From: Pseudomonadota bacterium
GTDB taxonomy: Bacteria > Pseudomonadota > Gammaproteobacteria > Steroidobacterales > Steroidobacteraceae
DNA length: 42,867 bases
NCBI GenBank assembly: GCA_025356815.1
Contig: JANXQL010000106.1
Coordinates: forward strand, 1 to 42,867
Reading direction: 5' to 3'
The position numbers and the translations under genes were made by a program. Of the stretch, positions 42,134-42,867 are shown one piece after another. A model generated the notes under the pieces. The model did not search any database. It had not been told where the DNA came from and saw only the letters and a program-made list of their open reading frames with translations. The stretch's first letter is position 1; each line of letters starts with the position of its first letter.

Positions 42134-42305
42134 AGGCCCAGGCGGGAGCGTCGCTGGATTGACGACGTTCAGGCAGGCAGTCGCGCAGGCCCAGGAAGTC
42201 CAGGCCAACCCGCACTGGCTGATTCTCGAACGACCGGCGGTGGTTGCCATCGGAGTACCGACGACCGGGCCCGTGCAGCGGATCTTGCGGCGAACCGGTG
42301 GCCGG

Positions 42306-42650
42306 TCAGGCCTTGCGCACGAATTCCGACTTCAGCTTCATCGCGCCAAACCCCTCGATCCGGCAGTCGATGTTGTGGTCGCCCTCGACTAGGCGAATGC
42401 CCTTCACCTTGGTGCCGGCCTTGAGCGCCGACGCGGCGCCCTTGACCTTCAGGTCCTTGATCACGGTGACCGTGTCACCGTCGACCAGTACGTTGCCGTT
42501 CGCGTCCTTGTAGACGACTGCGTCGTCGGCGGTGGCCTCGATGACCTGCGCGAGCCACTCGTGCGCGCACTCCGGGCAGACGAATTTGCCCTGGTCGGCG
42601 TAGGTGTACGTCGAGGCGCACTGCGGGCACGGCGGGAGGGTGTCGGTCAT
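42306..42650 (-). CDS. yjdM: YjdM/PhnA zinc-ribbon protein
   Basis: 114 residues. An N-terminal zinc ribbon with C8, C11, C25 and C28 (CPQC and CPEC) is followed by the PhnA domain: [27 protein letters not shown] and [15 protein letters not shown]. The family was first linked to phosphonate use in E. coli, but its function is unsettled. Length and motifs are standard. It converges with the FkbM gene, leaving about 170 bp in which I see nothing. Confidence 0.93.
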   Translation of the reverse strand: MTDTLPPCPQCASTYTYADQGKFVCPECAHEWLAQVIEATADDAVVYKDANGNVLVDGDTVTVIKDLKVKGAASALKAGTKVKGIRLVEGDHNIDCRIEGFGAMKLKSEFVRKA

Positions 42651-42867
42651 GGGCGAGGTCCGATGTATTGCGGGCGGATGATACCAGACGCGGATGCGCG
42701 CTCACGTCACACCGGGGGACACCTGCGCGTGGACCGATGGCGCGCGGGATGACAATCGACGTAGCGCTGGCGAGGTGATCGGGCGCGGGATGAACGAAGT
42801 CTGCCGCGCTATGAACGCGGGAACTGCCGAAGGCCCCCGTGATCGGCGCCTGCACCCGCGGCGCCGC
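42651..42867. other. Right edge, no assignable gene
   Basis: 217 bp upstream of yjdM. Short open frames reach the edge on both strands but none has recognisable features, so a gene starting here and continuing outside cannot be ruled in or out. Confidence 0.4.

Overview
The window is a GC-rich chromosomal segment with dense, mostly minus-strand operons. Full-length CysB, a LpxL-type lipid A acyltransferase, YajQ, YbaK and a complete seven-gene trp operon point to a Gram-negative proteobacterium, most likely a high-GC gammaproteobacterium (Xanthomonadales/Nevskiales/Steroidobacterales-like). That placement is an inference from gene content; there is no rRNA or tRNA in the window.

Layout. (1) 1-2508: a SCO1/SenC copper chaperone followed by a large multicopper oxidase that runs off the left edge, preceded by about 700 bp of gene-free, locally AT-rich DNA with several inverted repeats. 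(2) 3210-12889: an eleven-gene, tightly overlapping minus-strand operon for a type II secretion / type IV pilus-like machine. Its order is GspG, GspF, GspE, then PilM-, PilN-, PilO- and PilP/GspC-like inner-membrane proteins, a lipoprotein secretin with TPR and cohesin-like domains, and three more pseudopilins. (3) 13272-17686: a GAF-PAS histidine kinase, a lytic transglycosylase, an ordinary NarL/FixJ response regulator, and a second regulator whose phosphoacceptor Asp is replaced by Glu. A 16-bp motif, TAGGGTTTYACGGTAG, recurs upstream of gspG, upstream of the kinase, and (weaker) between the transglycosylase and the first regulator. This suggests the two-component system controls itself and the secretion operon.

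(4) 17687-27858: trpE-G-D-C-F-B-A with a complete attenuator (apparently leaderless Trp-rich leader peptide, 1:2, 2:3 and 3:4 pairings, U-tract). It continues in the same direction into a VOC protein, a two-TM ion channel, a phospholipase D-like lipoprotein and a hotdog-fold protein. (5) 27998-35678: lpxL-like acyltransferase, DUF4870 membrane protein, phosphotransferase, ABC half-transporter, cysB, a thioredoxin-fold lipoprotein, GNAT acetyltransferase and yajQ. (6) 35834-42867: ybaK, an MFS transporter, a decayed second copy of yajQ, an apparently gene-free lower-GC stretch, a Tat-exported GH127 glycosidase, an FkbM methyltransferase and a YjdM/PhnA zinc-ribbon protein.

The most interesting unit is the secretion operon with its private two-component system. 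Kinase, regulators and cell-wall hydrolase sit immediately upstream, the shared motif links their promoters, and the copper oxidase beyond the operon's distal end is a candidate cargo (inference only). No CRISPR array, tRNA, rRNA, intact insertion sequence or phage module was seen.
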